64,000 nt of DNA from Amorphophallus konjac (GCA_022559845.1 CM040128.1:77563247-77627246), one strand, 5' to 3'; positions 43,850-55,709 are shown, counted from the stretch's first letter. Translations and numbers: made by a program. Notes: generated by a model not told the origin, from the sequence alone.

Positions 43850-46800
43850 AAATCTAGTTACTAAGCAATTAAAAAGGCTTAATGGGCTATTAAGAAGGAA
43901 TTAGGGATTTATTAAATCCATTTAAAAGCCCAATATTCATCAAAGGGTTAAGCCCAACTCAAATAAGCCCAAAGACCCAATTCCAAGACCTTTAGATCCA
44001 AGCCCATTAATAAAAACGTAAATTGAGTAATTTACAGATTTAAAATGGTATATATACACCAATTAGGAGATAAATAAGAAATAATAAGAAAATCTAAATT
44101 TCTTAGATTTAACGGCGATTGGCGGTCTATCGCGCGACCGCCAGATCCACCCTAGCGGTCCTTCCATGACCGCTAAGACCTCCTGATTCCGTCAGTGGAA
44201 GAAACGTGAAAAGCCTGGATCTTTGACATTCAAATCCTCATGGATCAAAGTGTGTAGACATGTAACCATGTCTAGACTCTTAGGGATCGATCCTACCCCT
44301 AATTAGGACTCCCAACTCGATCAAATCCTCAGCCCTAACTCAAAACCCTATAAATAGACCCTAACTTTGACTCATGCGAACCCTAATGTTGGCTCGCGTA
44401 TTTCGAAGGTAAGGAGATGATATCTGAGGTTGGTTCTTTAGAATGACGTGTTCTCCTTAGTTTTATCTAACTCCCCTCAAATTTTCATGCTAGAAGACCC
44501 AGTCGTTGAAGAATTAGGGCGTCCACAAGTTGCTGGTTTGCTACAGGCTACACAGGAACCAGTGCGTCGGTCCAGTAAAGAACAAGAGATTAGAAGCCCT
44601 AAACGAGATTAGTTTACGTTGTGGCTTTAGAATATTTTGTTCCCCTTTCTATCTTATACATACCCTCCATTTTTCACGTATTTAGGTCAAGAGAATCAGA
44701 AGAACAAGGGACGGGAAGTTACTGGTTTAGCACAGGACGTGCAGGAACTAGGGTCTACTTCCAGTCAGAAATTCAAAGTCTAGGGATTTAATCAAAGGTA
44801 GGTTATCTCATGAAAAGGCTAAATCAACATGTTAGGAATAAAAGTCCTATGGTTTCATTCCGTTTCATGCTTTCTACTGGTTGTATTTCATGTTTTATCA
44901 TGACTGCGCATCTAGGTTATTTTTGCATGTATAATCTCTACCTTTAAAGACAAGGATGATGATCTTAGCTTAAATCATGACAACCTATGCATCTCCATGA
45001 GTTATCTTCATTGTAGAAACATTTTTCTCTCTCTGTCTAGCATATATTATGCTTTACTACCCTAGATTAGCACGTACTTCGGTTATACTGTGGTTTTGCT
45101 ACAGACAGAAGTAAACGGTCATCCTGTGAACGCGAGAGGTATATAGCGACCATACGATAGACCGCTAAGCGATTGTATGCGGTCGCATCCTGTTAACTCC
45201 AAACAGATTGCGGATTGACCCTATTAAACCTATGTTAAGCCTAGTTAATTAGGTCTTATTCCTAGTTTTGACTTCATATTCATAATATTGGGTATATTGT
45301 GCACCATCCTTGATAGATTGCATGTCTTACATGGTTTAAATGAATATTTTTAGCTTATGCTACTTTCATGCCAAAACTTATATTCTTATACTAATGATCA
45401 TATTTTACATACTTCATGGACTTAGTTAAAGTTTTGATTTGATCGCTGTTTTACCACGATCCTTTCTCATCTAGAGTCTTTTTATTAAGTACATGGTGCG
45501 TACCCCGGTGCGTGGCCATTAGATACACTTTGCACTTATAAGCACACAATCTTGGACTTGTGATCCTCTCCGTTGGATATTTCTTTCACCGGACTAGGTG
45601 ATATTATTTCAAGGGCTCAATAAGTCTCCGCAAGCCTGGGATTTCCACTAGGACGTCGAGCTGGTTGTACCCTCAAAATCCGATTGTCTAGAAAACACTT
45701 TACCGGCATTTTTTATGTTCTGGATCTTAGCGGCCATCCATTAGACCGCAAGAGTCTAGTAACGGCCATATACTTGACCGCCAAAGACGCCTAGCGGCCC
45801 TACCATGACCGCAAGGTTCCAGAGATTTCACTGCGTCGACACTTTCTTTCTTCATGCGTCGACTTTGTCAATAAACGGTCCTGTACTGACCGCTACAATA
45901 TATAAACGGTCCAGTAAATGATTGCTAATCCCAATAAATGGTCCAGTCATGACCGTTTCTGTCTCAAGTGCTCTTAACCCAAGGTTTGACCTAAGGTTTG
46001 ATTTTTCTAAGTTCCTAGATGGTCTATTGATTATCTAGAACCTAACACCTTGTTCAATAAGCTATCTAATGAATTATGGAAGTTAATGAATGTACCGTTA
46101 TGCTGTCGAATTTCTTCCATAGTGTGACCTTGTCTTAAATTCTTCTTTGAACTCTCATGATCATATTTGCTACGTTCTTACTTTGATAGTTGCTATCATG
46201 AGCTTATTATTGAATTGATACATTATTGGCCTACATTATTGATATTTCTCGTGGAAGTAGCTTGATTTATAACTTGAAGATGTGGTTCGGACACTAATTG
46301 TGTCCAAGGGCTCGACACTAGCCTCCTCGGCTGATTGCCAGAAACATACTGTAAACCATGGGATATGATGAACACTGACGTTGCATTGCCTCGGGAGTAT
46401 TTTTTTTATAGACGAGTGAAAACCATGAGGCTCTACATGAAATATACATTCTTGATTACATGACTTTCTAGTGCATAACCTTCATGGTTATGAATAGTAC
46501 ATTCTCGATACATGCTAGTACATTCTTGTTACATGAAAGGCCACTATATATTTTGGAATGAATATCCTCTCAATTTCTATATTAAATCTCATGATTTCAT
46601 GGTCATGTCTTGTTACTTGCGTTGTTACTTTGGTTTTGTTCGCGTATTCATCGTATGCATTTATTCTCCTTTTCTAGAGCTAAAATGATAATTACTTAAA
46701 CATTGCCTTCATGTTGATTCGAAGATACCTACTTGGCAAGTGTGCTCATTCCTTACTTTTTCCAATATTTTTCAAGAAATTCTAGCGGGAATTCGGACTA

Positions 46801-47087
46801 CTCAAGTGAGTCCAAGAGTGATTAAAGATCGAGAGAAGACCTAGTAGAGTCATGAGTCAAGTCGAGTCTATGTATTTTTTCCTTTATTTGAGTCTAGTGA
46901 AATGAGTCAATTATCAATGTACTTGAGTATTATTCAATAAAGTGGAGTTTTGAGTATATTATCTTATGCATTCTCTTTTATGTGTGAATGTGTTAGCGCT
47001 CTGATTGTATTGCTCGCTTGAGACGTACTAGCCGACTATTCACGTTCCCGATTATCTTTCGTTGTACATAAATCTCGGAGCGTGACA
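43850..47087 (+). mobile_element. LTR-type insertion splitting the Sirevirus LTR
   Basis: The left edge is uncertain; the right edge is CTCGGAGCGTGACA. It interrupts the GTCGAC array, which continues at once at 47090. It contains TATAAATAG at 44347, CGGTC-type hairpins at 44110-44175, 45110-45180 and 45720-45960, a CTACTTGGCAAGTGTGCTCATTCC-like block near 46727 typical of gypsy LTRs, and an AATAAA near 46937. No ORF. It also has the Tat leader module at 45470-45680. Size and content suggest a solo gypsy LTR, but no target repeat was found. Confidence 0.5.
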
Positions 47088-47089
47088 AT

Positions 47090-47415
47090 GTTGACACAAG
47101 TCTTTCATTGCGTCGACACATCTTCAGATCCAGTAGCAGCTATACGAGCAACGTTCTTCAGCTGTGTCGACACCACCCTATTGGTGTGTCGACACAGGAT
47201 TCATTCTAGTCAGCTGCTTCAGGAGCATGTTATAAGGGTGCGTCGACACACACCTTAGGGTGTGTCGACGCATTGTAGCCTGGCTGGCGTTCCAGCTCGC
47301 AACAACCCAAGCGGATGGTAGGGTGCGTCGACACACACTCGTTTGGCCCGCTGTCCAGCATGAGTAGGTGGTGAGGTGCGTCGACACACTCAACCAAGTG
47401 TGTCGACACACCTGA
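47090..47415. repeat. GTCGAC palindrome array, second part
   Basis: Nine or more copies, such as GTGTGTCGACACAGG and GGTGCGTCGACACAC, again in pairs. It continues the array interrupted at about 43850. Confidence 0.85.
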
Positions 47416-47606
47416 AGCAAATCGTGAGATTAAATCAACTCATAATGGTACTCTGGCAGACTTCGAACAGGGTCAACTGTCTTGTGTTTATTTACTCCAA
47501 GTCAATGCTCACACCTTCAAGACTCGCGCCTCAAGGTCTAAAAAGGTCCTAGGATAAAGATCCTTCATTTTCATCATGGGACAGTCAGAATACCTTTTGT
47601 GAAAAA

Positions 47607-47850
47607 GACCTATCAGAAAATAGATCTGGAAAAAGGGGGTTTCCATATTGTCTTATCGATAAACATGGGCCAATAAAAAATAGTCATGGAAAAGGACCAG
47701 TCAGAGAATAGATCTGGAAAAAGACACTTTCCATGCTTCTATTCAATAAACATGAACCAATCAGGTGGCATTGTCTAAAAGAACCAATCACAAGGCAGAT
47801 CTGGAAAATATAAATATTTCATGTTTCTCTTCTATAAATATGGACCTCCT
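47607..47850 (+). promoter_or_regulatory. three tandem promoter repeats and TATA box
   Basis: Three diverged copies of an about 85-bp unit start near 47607, 47695 and 47781. Each has AGATCTGGAAAA and the first two have ATAAACATG plus CCAAT. In the third copy the unit runs into TATAAATA (47833-47840). This arrangement reads as duplicated enhancer blocks ahead of the Sirevirus core promoter. Confidence 0.65.
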
Positions 47851-48289
47851 ATCTAAAGAACAGGCCGCTGTTGCCCTTAGCCATTAGAGACGGCTTGAGT
47901 TTTTAGAAGAAAATCTTAGAGGAAGAAAAGAAGAGAGTGGAGCAGCCCAGCAGCTGGTCTGAGCTAGTCCAGTGCTGAGAAGAAGAAGGAGAGCCCTGAG
48001 CCCTTAGTGTGAGCAGCTGAGCAAAAGAAGAACTGAGTGAAACGCCCTCAGATCTGACAGGATTTCATATCTGAGTCCAGATCTATATCTTCAACTTGAA
48101 GACTTCAATCTGAAGCTACAGTTTCATTTCTCAGTTTCATTTTATGTTTCTCTTTCAAAACGGTACATTTGTTTTTCGTGTGTAGTGCTATTTTGACCGC
48201 GTTTTTTCCAGTGCTCTGTTTTAGAGACCGAAGTGAGCTTTGGCTACTTTACAGCCGTATGTGTCCAGTTGAGGAGCTTGTTCCTCGAG

Positions 48290-48640
48290 GTGAAGCTGTG
48301 AATCAGTGTTTGTGGTTCTGTTGGGTTCATCCTCGTGTGCTGCTACTTCTTAACAGCGTGTTTTCTCTTTTGGGGTTTGTCCCCATGTTTTTCTACATCT
48401 TTGTAGCCTGTTTTTCCTTTGGGGTTTATCCCCATGTGGTGCTGCACCTTTGCAGCGTTCCTTTTATTTTCTTGTGGGGCTCGTCCCTGTGTGTGGCTGT
48501 GAAAATAGCATGTGTGTGTGTGTTGGGTTCATCCCCGCGTGTGGCTGTGAAAACAACATGTGTGGGGGGGGGGGTTCATCCCCGTTAAGCTGTGTATCAG
48601 CGTTTTGTTGGGGACTTGTCTCCGTGTGTGTTGTTGCATT
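48290..48640 (+). repeat. leader repeats, TTCATCCCCGTGTG type
   Basis: About seven diverged copies of a 45-60 bp unit (GGGGTTTATCCCCATGTG...GCAGCGT) downstream of the TATA. The two minus-strand Sirevirus LTRs have a comparable run of ACCGCTG...ACAGCTT units in the same relative place. Frames across it are not taken as genes. Confidence 0.7.
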
Positions 48641-48729
48641 TATAGCGTAGAAAGTCTCACCGAGTTTGGTGAGGGGTGGATGTAGGTCTGCTAGATAGCA
48701 GTCGAACCACCTTAAAAATTATTGTATTC

Positions 48730-50552
48730 TGATAAGTGTGTATTTTTCCTTGTTAATTCATAATTATTCACATTCTTATGAGCTTAAATAATGATAAATA
48801 TACATTTCTCATACTTATTATTGATTTTGTATCAAATGTTTATTTTTTTGAAATTAAATAAAATTTAATTACATTTTTATGTATTTATGCAGGCACGCAG
48901 TACGAGAAAAGCTTCAAGAAAAAGATAAAAAAAAGAAAATAAACGTTATATGCTAAACTGAGCCAAAAGCCCAGGAAGTTGTTCCAAAAGAATAAAAAAA
49001 ATTAGAAAAATAAAATAAAATTATTTGATATTTTTTTAGAATTTTCTAACTATATACTAGATATATATATATAGATATATATATATATTATATATAATAA
49101 AATAAAAAAAAATATTTGAACCCCCCGCCCCGCCTTCCCGCCTTCGCCGCCCGCACGGGCGACGAGGCGAGAAGGGCGAAGCGGGCGGGGGGGTGCGTGG
49201 CAGCCTGCAGGGGGGGCCGTGGCACGCGGTCGGCGACGAGGCGGAGGCGGCGTGGCGGGCGCACGCGCCCAAGGCGCGACACGCGGCGGTGGCCGAACGG
49301 CGGGCGCACGGCGGACCCACGGGCCGGCCGCCTAACCGGTCGGCCGGTCGGCGCAACGCGCCGGCAGAGAGAGAGAATGAGAGAAAGAGAAGAAGAAAAA
49401 AGGCCAAAAAAATGCCAAACAAATTCAGAAAAATCCGAAAAAAATGGCAAAGTGGGCAGAACCTACCTGCCTACCATTTTATGCTAAAATTGGGTACACT
49501 TATTTGGAGTGTTTTTTGTAACCCCTATATAAAGGGTGCATTGGTCTTGAATGAAGAGTTAGTAAGTAGAGTTAGTTAGCAAGTAGAATTAGCAAGATGG
49601 CAAGGTTGCAAGGGAGAGAGAGCTAGCTTTGGTCACTTGTAATGTAAGTTGTTCTTTACATTTCTGAAGTTGTTGAGTGCATCAAGTTATATTTTTAAAG
49701 CTTTTGAAGTCAAAGTTGTAAGTTGTTCTTATTTCAATAAAAGTTTCATTGTTGAATTCAGCCTGTTCTTAGCCTTATTTCGCATGGTTATAATCTTTAT
49801 TTCAATTTGCTTTCTTCATAAAAGTTGTTTATTTACAAGTCTTCTTCAACTTCTCTGTTTATCATTTCCTCAAATTCTTCCTATTTCATAGAGTTCTGGT
49901 CCGTTTTCTTAAGTGCTGTCCTGTGCATTTACTGTTCATCCGTGGTGATACCTTCTTCCATTTATTCATTTTGAAGTCTTTCTAGTCCTCAAATAACTCT
50001 GAGTTCTTCATAAGAGTTGTTCCTCTCTTGTATCTATAAGTTTTATTCTTCTTGCACTTTGTCAAATTCCTCTTCTTTTGAGCTTTAGAATTAAGTTTTC
50101 AAGGTGCTGATTTTCTGTCAATTACTGTTCATCCGAACCAATAGGTCATAGTTTTTCAAGTTTTTCCTTATCTTCCTTTCATTTTCTGTTTCTGTGTTCT
50201 TCATAAAAGTTCTTCCTTTTTCAATTCTCTACAACTTTCATGTTTTACACTTCTTCTCATTCTGTCTATATTTGAAGTTATGCATTTTCTTCCAACCCCT
50301 ATTTTCACTTGAATTCTGTTATATTTTCCAATTTAAGTTTTCATAATCGCACTCCAAATTCCAACAATTGATTTTTCAAAACACAAGAATATTTTCCAAC
50401 TAAGAAAAATAACCAAATTCCTTCCCCGTGGGATCGACCCGTACTTACCATTATACTCATGTTTTCAAATCCATAAGTGAGTGAGTGCGGTTATAAATAT
50501 TTGAAATTTGTGTGGCACGGCAATTTTAACAACGACTGTCGAGCAGACATCA
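48730..50552 (+). mobile_element. Athila-like solo LTR
   Basis: 1823 bp, TGATAAGTGTG...GCAGACATCA, with perfect target repeats TATTC (48725-48729 and 50553-50557). TGATAAGTG at the start and the GTGGGATCGACCCGTACTTACC word near the end are typical of Athila-type gypsy LTRs. TATA (TATATAAA) at 49526-49533. It contains an extremely GC-rich block in AT-rich surroundings. No internal region remains. Confidence 0.85.
49120..49360. other. GC- and CpG-rich block in the Athila-like LTR
   Basis: About 240 bp dominated by G and C (GGCGGGCGCACGCGCCC-type words), flanked on the left by AT-only sequence with TA repeats (49058-49098). Overlapping Arg/Ala-rich frames on both strands show no domain and are not called as genes. 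Confidence 0.8.
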
Positions 50553-50944
50553 TATTCATATATGAATGCATGTGTGATTGTTCCTTTTCTCCTATCCCCA
50601 TTTACAGGTTTAAGTTGATGCTATAATCACATTAGTTCATTTACACTGCTACACCCATTCAATCTGCTCACACACACACACCCAAGTGTTCAACAAATCT
50701 CTGCTCAGTAATGCAGCATATCTTTCTGTCTGCTGGAATTTCAGCTTGTTTCATCAAGCCAGTCAACTCTTAACCATGATCAATCTGATACTCAATGAAG
50801 CTAAGTCTCGCTCACTTGTTTCTAAGCACTGTGTTGTATCCGCTGTGTGTTGAAACCAAAGTTTCATTGAGTTAAAATTTTAAAGGGGCGTAATCAATTC
50901 ACCCCTCCCCTCTTGATTGCGGTTGCACCGAAGGACCCAACAAT

Positions 50945-50956
50945 TGGTATCAGAGC
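50945..50956 (+). other. primer binding site, initiator Met tRNA
   Basis: TGGTATCAGAGC two bases after the LTR end, with the same spacing as the minus-strand element at 37899-37910. Confidence 0.93.
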
Positions 50957-51016
50957 GGATCTCTGTCATACCCAGATCCAATGATCTACAGAGAAGATTC
51001 TAGTGCACCTACTATC

Positions 51017-52776
51017 ATGAGTTCTTTCGCTGAATAGGTTTCAATGATTTCTCCACCAGTTTTTGATGGTTCTGATTTCACTATCTGGTTAGGAAAAATG
51101 TGTAAGCATGTAAACTCATATGATCCTAAGTTCTGGAAGCTTATTACGAGTGGTCCTTTTAGCTTGCTTGAGGATGAATTAAAATGGACTACTGTTCATA
51201 AGTCTAAACACTGCAATAATCTTGAAGTCGTAGAGTTTTTGAAAGCTACAGTAGATCTCACCAAATTTTCATTTGTTTCCAGTTGCAGCACGGCCAAGGA
51301 AATCCTGGATCACTTGGTAAGCATCCACGAAGAAGAAGAAAGGCACAACTACCTATTGGCAAACAACACTGACCAGTCGAGTGATCCCTCCTCTCAGGTG
51401 AGCTCTGATCCTGAAGATTTTACCTTTGATGAACTTATGAATGCATATGATGAGTTGGTGAAGAAATACAAGAAATTAAAATCTGAAAACAAAAAATTAA
51501 AAAAGAAACTTGAAGACAATTCTAATGATAACTCCTCTTGCAAAAACTGCTCTGCCCTTGAAGAGATGAATGAATCTCTTATGTTGGACATTGATGTACA
51601 AAAAGAACAAATTAGTTGTTTGAGAGATGAAAATGGAACTCTTCTAGTTAAAATTTCTAAACTTGAAGAAACTAAAAGAGAACTTAAAATAAAATTGCAG
51701 TCAATATCAAATGATCAAACACTGGTTGATGAATTGATTCATAATGAGAAGCTCATTGAAGAGAATGAAAAATTGAGAGAATAGAATGCAATGTTGGTTG
51801 ATAAACTAAGTGCATATGAAAAGGGCAAGGGTGTGATTGATGATAATTCTGAAAACGTTCAGGCCCTCGAAAAGGAGGTTGAGAGCTATAAAGTTGTGAA
51901 TGCTATGTTGAATGACAGGATTGCTGCATGTGAAGAAGAACTTGCTAGTTCCGAATTACACAATTCATCCTTAGAACAAGAAGTTCTTGATTTAAATAAC
52001 TCCCTGTCAAAATTTGTTGAGGGCAGAAAAAACTTAGACAAACTCTTGGGAACAAAAATCAACTTTCAGAGAGAAGGGCTGGGCTGTACTCCTGTAAATA
52101 AAAAGTCGTTTGAAAATAAACTATATACCTCCTTTGTCTCTAGTTCGCATGAGGCAAGCGCCTCTAAAACACCCCCAAAGCAGTTTGATGTTCATAAACC
52201 TCAAGAACTGAACAAAAATCAAAAAAAGAAAATGTTGAAGCAAAAACTGAAAAATGACTTTGCTTGTTTTAATATGCATACTAGGATATCTAACGTTAAA
52301 CACCATGTTTTCAAGAAAAATAAAAAATTCCATGCTTTTATTGTGGACAGCATGGTCATGTTATGAATGATTGCCATATCATGAAGAATGATGAATTAAC
52401 AACATGCAAAAATAAAACGGCTCTCAGTCGTAATAAAGGACCAACCACGAAAACTCTCTCATGCTACTGTTATCATTATGGAAAGCTTGGACACATGGTG
52501 TCAAACTATTGGCAGTTGAAAAAGAGAGACAACTCTCACGCTGACAATGGCAAATTATCTGGTCACAAATAGAATTTCATCAATCTCATGAACAAGAAAA
52601 ATGTGAAATCTTATGTATGTTGTTTCTACTGTGGTGAATGTGGGCATGGGATGCATGATTGCGTCTTAATGAGAAACGATGACATAAATGCAATGAAGAA
52701 AAGGACCATGCCAGTCAGAAGTACCACTAACCCTCAAGGACCCAAGAAAGCTTGGGTACCTAAAAACATCAAATGA
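51017..52776 (+). pseudogene. gag: Sirevirus gag with two amber stops and a frameshift
   Basis: The natural start appears to be ATG 51017 (MSSFAE, then TAG at 51035); a second ATG at 51044 restarts the frame. The Gag core (PPVFDGSDFTIWLGKMCKHV...FLKATVDLTKFSFVSSC) is followed by long Lys/Glu/Leu coiled coil. A TAG at 51782 interrupts it, and the same frame goes on to about 52366. A one-base shift before 52330 moves the knuckles into another frame: CFYCGQHGHVMNDC intact, a second with two cysteines replaced by Tyr (CYHYGKLGHMVSNY), and CFYCGECGHGMHDC intact near 52622-52663. Beyond it the ending GPKKAWVPK and a protease lead-in (LQGCLKAE; HSRHM) are visible before the sequence stops resembling pol. 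A dead, gag-only relative of the 31340-40231 element. Confidence 0.88.
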
Positions 52777-55400
52777 GAGCTAATGTTGCAGGGATGCCTT
52801 AAGGCTGAATAAAGGATAATAAGGAATGGCCACTCAAGGCACATGTTTGGAAATAAACCCCAAATGCATGTCAAGTTCTCTTTGAATTGCTATAATTAAT
52901 TTCTCCTGAGTTTCACTCAACCTGAAATTTCAACTCTAAAAACCCTCCTGCGATTGAATTTGGAAATCTAACTAGGTTATTTGATTGATTTCTGATTAAA
53001 TGATTTTCATCTTGAAACTATATGAATACCTGGTATATCAAATGACGATCTATGGAAGGACATATTAGGTCTGTCTAAAAATTATCACCATGCGTGAGTA
53101 AATCTTTGGATTAATGTCTCCGCCAAGTACCGAGAATCAGAGCATTTTTGTTCAGTTCAGCAATCATGTTTCTGGATGCCAAAACAACACAGCTACACTC
53201 ATCTTTTGATTGCTGTTGTTTATGAGTTTTAACACTTGGTATGCTTATTTCTGCAAATAAGTTTTCTCCGCAAAAGACATTGAGATCCCTCATACTCAAT
53301 CATCTAGCTGACAGATTTTTGGTGTATCAAAATGTGTTTATTGGAATGATAGGTCAACCCTACCAAGAAGATAACACTTTACGTGAGTTAGATCTTCGGA
53401 TCAAGATCTCCGCCTAGCACCAAAAATCAATGAATTCAGACATTTGAATCATGAAGGAACTTTTATCTTGAATGGAATTCATCTGATAATGAGTTCATTG
53501 ATTTGCATTACTTTTGATTCAGCTCCATATTCTTTCACTCTTAGCTGCCATGTTAGCATGTGGTTTATGACTATTAACACGTGATATTGATGATGCCTAT
53601 CTTGGCTGTAATGAAATCTAACTCATTACTCTTTTGGACACTTCCTCTGTTGATAGTGTGTCCTAGTCTTCATGAGTATTGCAATGAGGGGGAGCTGAGT
53701 GAGTCAATCTAGACATGTTGCTGAATGGGTTTCTAAGTCTCACAAATTCATCTGCTGAAATAATCAGGGGGAGTTTGAACTATTTGACAAAATTGTTCCC
53801 GTTTGGAATTTTGTGTCTCCACTCTATACTTCTAGAATAAAATGGATCAATGAAAAAGGAGTTTCAGTTTCAGATAAAATTGAAAGCCTATTTGAATTTG
53901 CCATCTTGATGTGCAAATAATGATTCAATTGTCACACTGTCAAATGAGTGCTTTGCCATGACTAACAATCAAAAAAAAATGTTGAATGAAATATTGGCAA
54001 TACCTCTGCCATTTGGACTTGAAAGTTTCCTGAAAATCAACTTGGTTGTAGAATAGGTCGACCCACTGACAATCATGTGTCGACCTAGCATTGTAAAAGC
54101 CATCCCCATATGCATTCTGCATGAAAAACAGGTCGACCCACTATCCATCTAGGTCGACCTAGCCTGCCTTTAAGCTTATATCTGATTTCCATCTAACACT
54201 CTGGTTGAAGAGCAGGTCGACTCCCAATGTTGCATGTGTCGACCCAACTTGTTGTCTTCTCAGTATGCATTCCCTTTGTCAAATACAACACTTGGTATTC
54301 TGCCACATCATTTTGTGTCTGTGTGTTTCCTCACATTCTCTTGAACTACACTTACTGAAAATCATTTCTTGAGGGGGAGTATTCTTGTTTAAGTCTGACT
54401 GAGTTTATATACTCAAGGGGAACCTAAATTCAATATTCTCTTCTTAGAGCTCATTGTTGAAATTTCAGACCAACCCTAAACAAATTAATGGTTTAGAGTG
54501 TATAAATCGTAACTCTGGGTTTATGGGTCTTGAAAATGAGTATCTCAGTGTATGGAATAGACTTAAAATAGGCTTAAAGAACTGTGACCTCACCTCTTCT
54601 TGAAATCTAAAAATTGAAAGTATTGAGGCCACCTTGGTTAAAGAGCTTTACACTGAATATTGTTTTTAAACATTGAAAATGGTCTGATGAATTTTAAGGG
54701 AAATGGCCTAGGAAAACTGAAAAATGAACTTGCAGAGCAATGACTATGACTAACTGAGAAAACATAGACCCTTCACCAAAGAAGTGAGGGGAACTGCGTC
54801 ATGAAGTAAAAGTCTAGTTAACTCTGTTTAAAGATTTATGAGAAAAATAAAAACAAAAGGCAGAGCAATGGCTGAAATTCATTGAGAAATAATATCCCTT
54901 CACCCAAGAAGTGACGTGGACTATGTCATGATGTGACAAGTCACCTCTGTTCATGATTGAGATAGGATGGTGAGTAAAACTCTGAGTAACTAAGGAGTCT
55001 GGCATCTGATCAATGTGTCTCTTCATGTCAAAGGAGTAGACTGAACCTGACTGTCCATGAAAGATGAGCAAGATGAAAAAAATGTGAAAGAGAAAATGGA
55101 TTTCAAAAGGCTGACCCTAAAAAGAATTCTGTACCTTAAAATGTTTATCTTCAATACTAGTTAAAACTCTTTCTAGGGGTGTCTCTGGAAATCATTAAGT
55201 AAGATGAAAAGGAATGGGGGCAAGGACTTTGATCTTAAACGATATGTTTTATCTCTATTAAATATACTAGAACATATTTTCAGGGTTTTTACATTGAGAT
55301 TTTGGGCTTATAAACTTTGAACCATTGTAGACGCTTAAAAGTTGGCACTGAAAGCCAACCGAAGACAGTTGAAGAAAAGAAGAAAGAAATGCCTTGAACA
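52777..55400 (+). other. Sirevirus gag-to-3' LTR non-coding region
   Basis: No gene. It begins with about 100 bp of broken protease coding. Two copies of the GTGAGT...CTCCGCC module lie at 53028-53115 and 53318-53432. Polypurine tracts AGGGGGAG occur at 53692, 53764 and 54372. GTCGAC pairs lie at 54055-54245. The paired GCAGAGCAATG module lies at 54732-54812 and 54860-54945. The 3' LTR boundary could not be placed. Confidence 0.6.
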
Positions 55401-55409
55401 ATAGGCTAC

Positions 55410-55670
55410 GTCGACGGAGCTCGCTAGCTACTTCGACGCCCCTGAAGAACGAGACAAAAAGAGCCATACTGGCTCACTGCCCGCATCGACGCACAACGCT
55501 AGTGGCGTCGACACAGACCTGAAAAGCTGACTACTGAGCGCGCTAGGCGATGGGCTACATCGACGCAGGACCCCATCTGTGTCGACGCAACTGAAGATAG
55601 AGATCAAAAGATGCCTCTGGCAACAGGCTGCATCGATGCATCCTACAAGCTGTGTCGACACACACTCAAG
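55410..55670. repeat. GTCGAC/TCGACGC array next to the Tat-type LTR
   Basis: Seven or more TCGACGCA/GTGTCGAC words in pairs (55410-55440, 55480-55515, 55555-55590, 55625-55665). Probably the U3 of another Sirevirus-type LTR, cut at 55710. Confidence 0.65.
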
Positions 55671-55709
55671 ACACAGAAAATGACGTACCGGCACAAACTT
55701 GATCACGGC

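Larger units (their letters stand above)
42888..50942 (+). mobile_element. 5' LTR of a plus-strand Sirevirus, enlarged by nested insertions
   Basis: It starts TGTTGTGCATG and ends GGACCCAACA two bases before an initiator-Met primer site. Without the two insertions it is about 3 kb. It holds GTCGAC arrays (43130-43745 and 47090-47415), triple promoter repeats, TATA at 47833, leader repeats at 48290-48640, the inverse of the GTGGTTCG...GTCCACCCC block at 48665-48710 and the CAATTCACCCC terminus. Candidate target site CACAT (42883-42887); no matching copy was found downstream, so the 3' end of this element is missing or outside the window. Confidence 0.75.

Noticed and set aside
43850..47087. 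Exact ends and target repeat for the insertion in the Sirevirus LTR
   Set aside because: Several TG starts were tried on the left against the sequence after the right-hand CA; none gave a matching 5-bp repeat, so the left end stays approximate.
49057..49579. Overlapping 120-residue Arg/Ala-rich frames on both strands
   Set aside because: They come from the GC-rich block in a solo LTR; stops are rare there by composition and no domain is visible.
54386..55400. Possible 3' LTR start (TGTTTAAGTC) after a polypurine tract at 54372
   Set aside because: The sequence does not match the start of the 5' LTR at 42888, and internal modules shared with the other Sirevirus continue to about 54945.
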